A program made the translations under genes and the position numbers. This document shows, one piece after another, positions 7,132-7,178 of a stretch of DNA of 7,178 nt. Location: assembly GCA_028701945.1 (NCBI GenBank), contig JAQVPT010000189.1, positions 1 to 7,178 of the forward strand, in the 5' to 3' direction. The notes beneath the pieces were generated by a model. It was not told the origin of the DNA. It did no database searches and saw only the letters and a program-made list of their open reading frames with translations. The stretch is from Bacteroidales bacterium. GTDB taxonomy: Bacteria > Bacteroidota > Bacteroidia > Bacteroidales > ML635J-15. The first letter of the stretch is position 1; the number at the start of each line of letters is the position of its first letter.

Positions 7132-7178
7132 CATGGGAATAGCATCCCGCCCTTGATAACAAATATGTATATCGTCCT
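7132..7178. repeat. Short palindromic segment at right edge, possibly the start of another element
   Basis: GGGA and TCCC (7136-7139 and 7146-7149) can form a small stem within CATGGGAATAGCATCCCGCC, a GC-rich island in AT-rich sequence. The rest runs out of the window at ATCGTCCT. It might be part of the same repeat family or the edge of a neighbouring element. The stem is only 4 bp, so this is weak. Confidence 0.3.

Larger units (their letters stand above)
6755..7178. other. Non-coding 3' region with terminator and palindromic elements, no gene seen
   Basis: No credible reading frame is visible on either strand across these 424 bases. From left to right it holds the terminator of the second gene, an AT-rich spacer (6812-6888), the nested inverted repeats (6889-7061), another AT-rich spacer (7062-7131) with a weak AATTAA/TTAATT palindrome near 7091-7106, and a short palindromic segment running to the window edge. 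No tRNA-like cloverleaf or rRNA similarity was recognised. Confidence 0.75.

Overview
The window reads as an AT-rich Bacteroidota chromosome fragment. The evidence is two neighbouring genes for very large secreted proteins that end in type IX secretion system (T9SS) C-terminal sorting domains, a secretion route confined to that phylum. There is also no obvious Shine-Dalgarno sequence before the internal gene. Genus or species cannot be named from this stretch.

Layout: (1) Positions 1-2718 hold the 3' part of a large plus-strand gene whose start lies left of the window. It encodes the end of an Ig-like (He_PIG-type) domain, a long Gly/Asn/Thr-rich beta-strand region, a 'WVDGPLKK...FVFPLGE' module, a fibronectin-like 'PLPIELIEF' module, and a somewhat degenerate T9SS sorting domain. 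(2) After 34 bp without a terminator comes a complete gene (preferred start 2753, stop at 6754; 1333 residues). It encodes a signal peptide, an N-terminal jelly-roll-like domain, five Ig-like repeats of about 118 residues, a second jelly-roll-like domain, three more repeats of a related subtype, and a canonical T9SS type A sorting domain containing YPNP. Repeats 6 and 7 are a recent 345-bp tandem duplication. (3) Positions 6755-7178 are non-coding. They hold a clear intrinsic terminator closing the second gene, a set of nested inverted repeats resembling a small REP/MITE-like palindromic element, and an AT-rich stretch with another small palindrome near the right edge.

The two genes are probably co-transcribed and both products are expected on the cell surface or released through T9SS. 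The multidomain, repeat-rich, enzyme-free make-up suggests adhesion, surface-layer or matrix roles, but no substrate or partner can be read from the sequence. I see no catalytic domain, defence gene, transposase, RNA gene or CRISPR array. The least explained parts are the nested palindromes after the terminator and the history of the repeat array in the second gene. I do not see convincing evidence of a wholly new biological system here.
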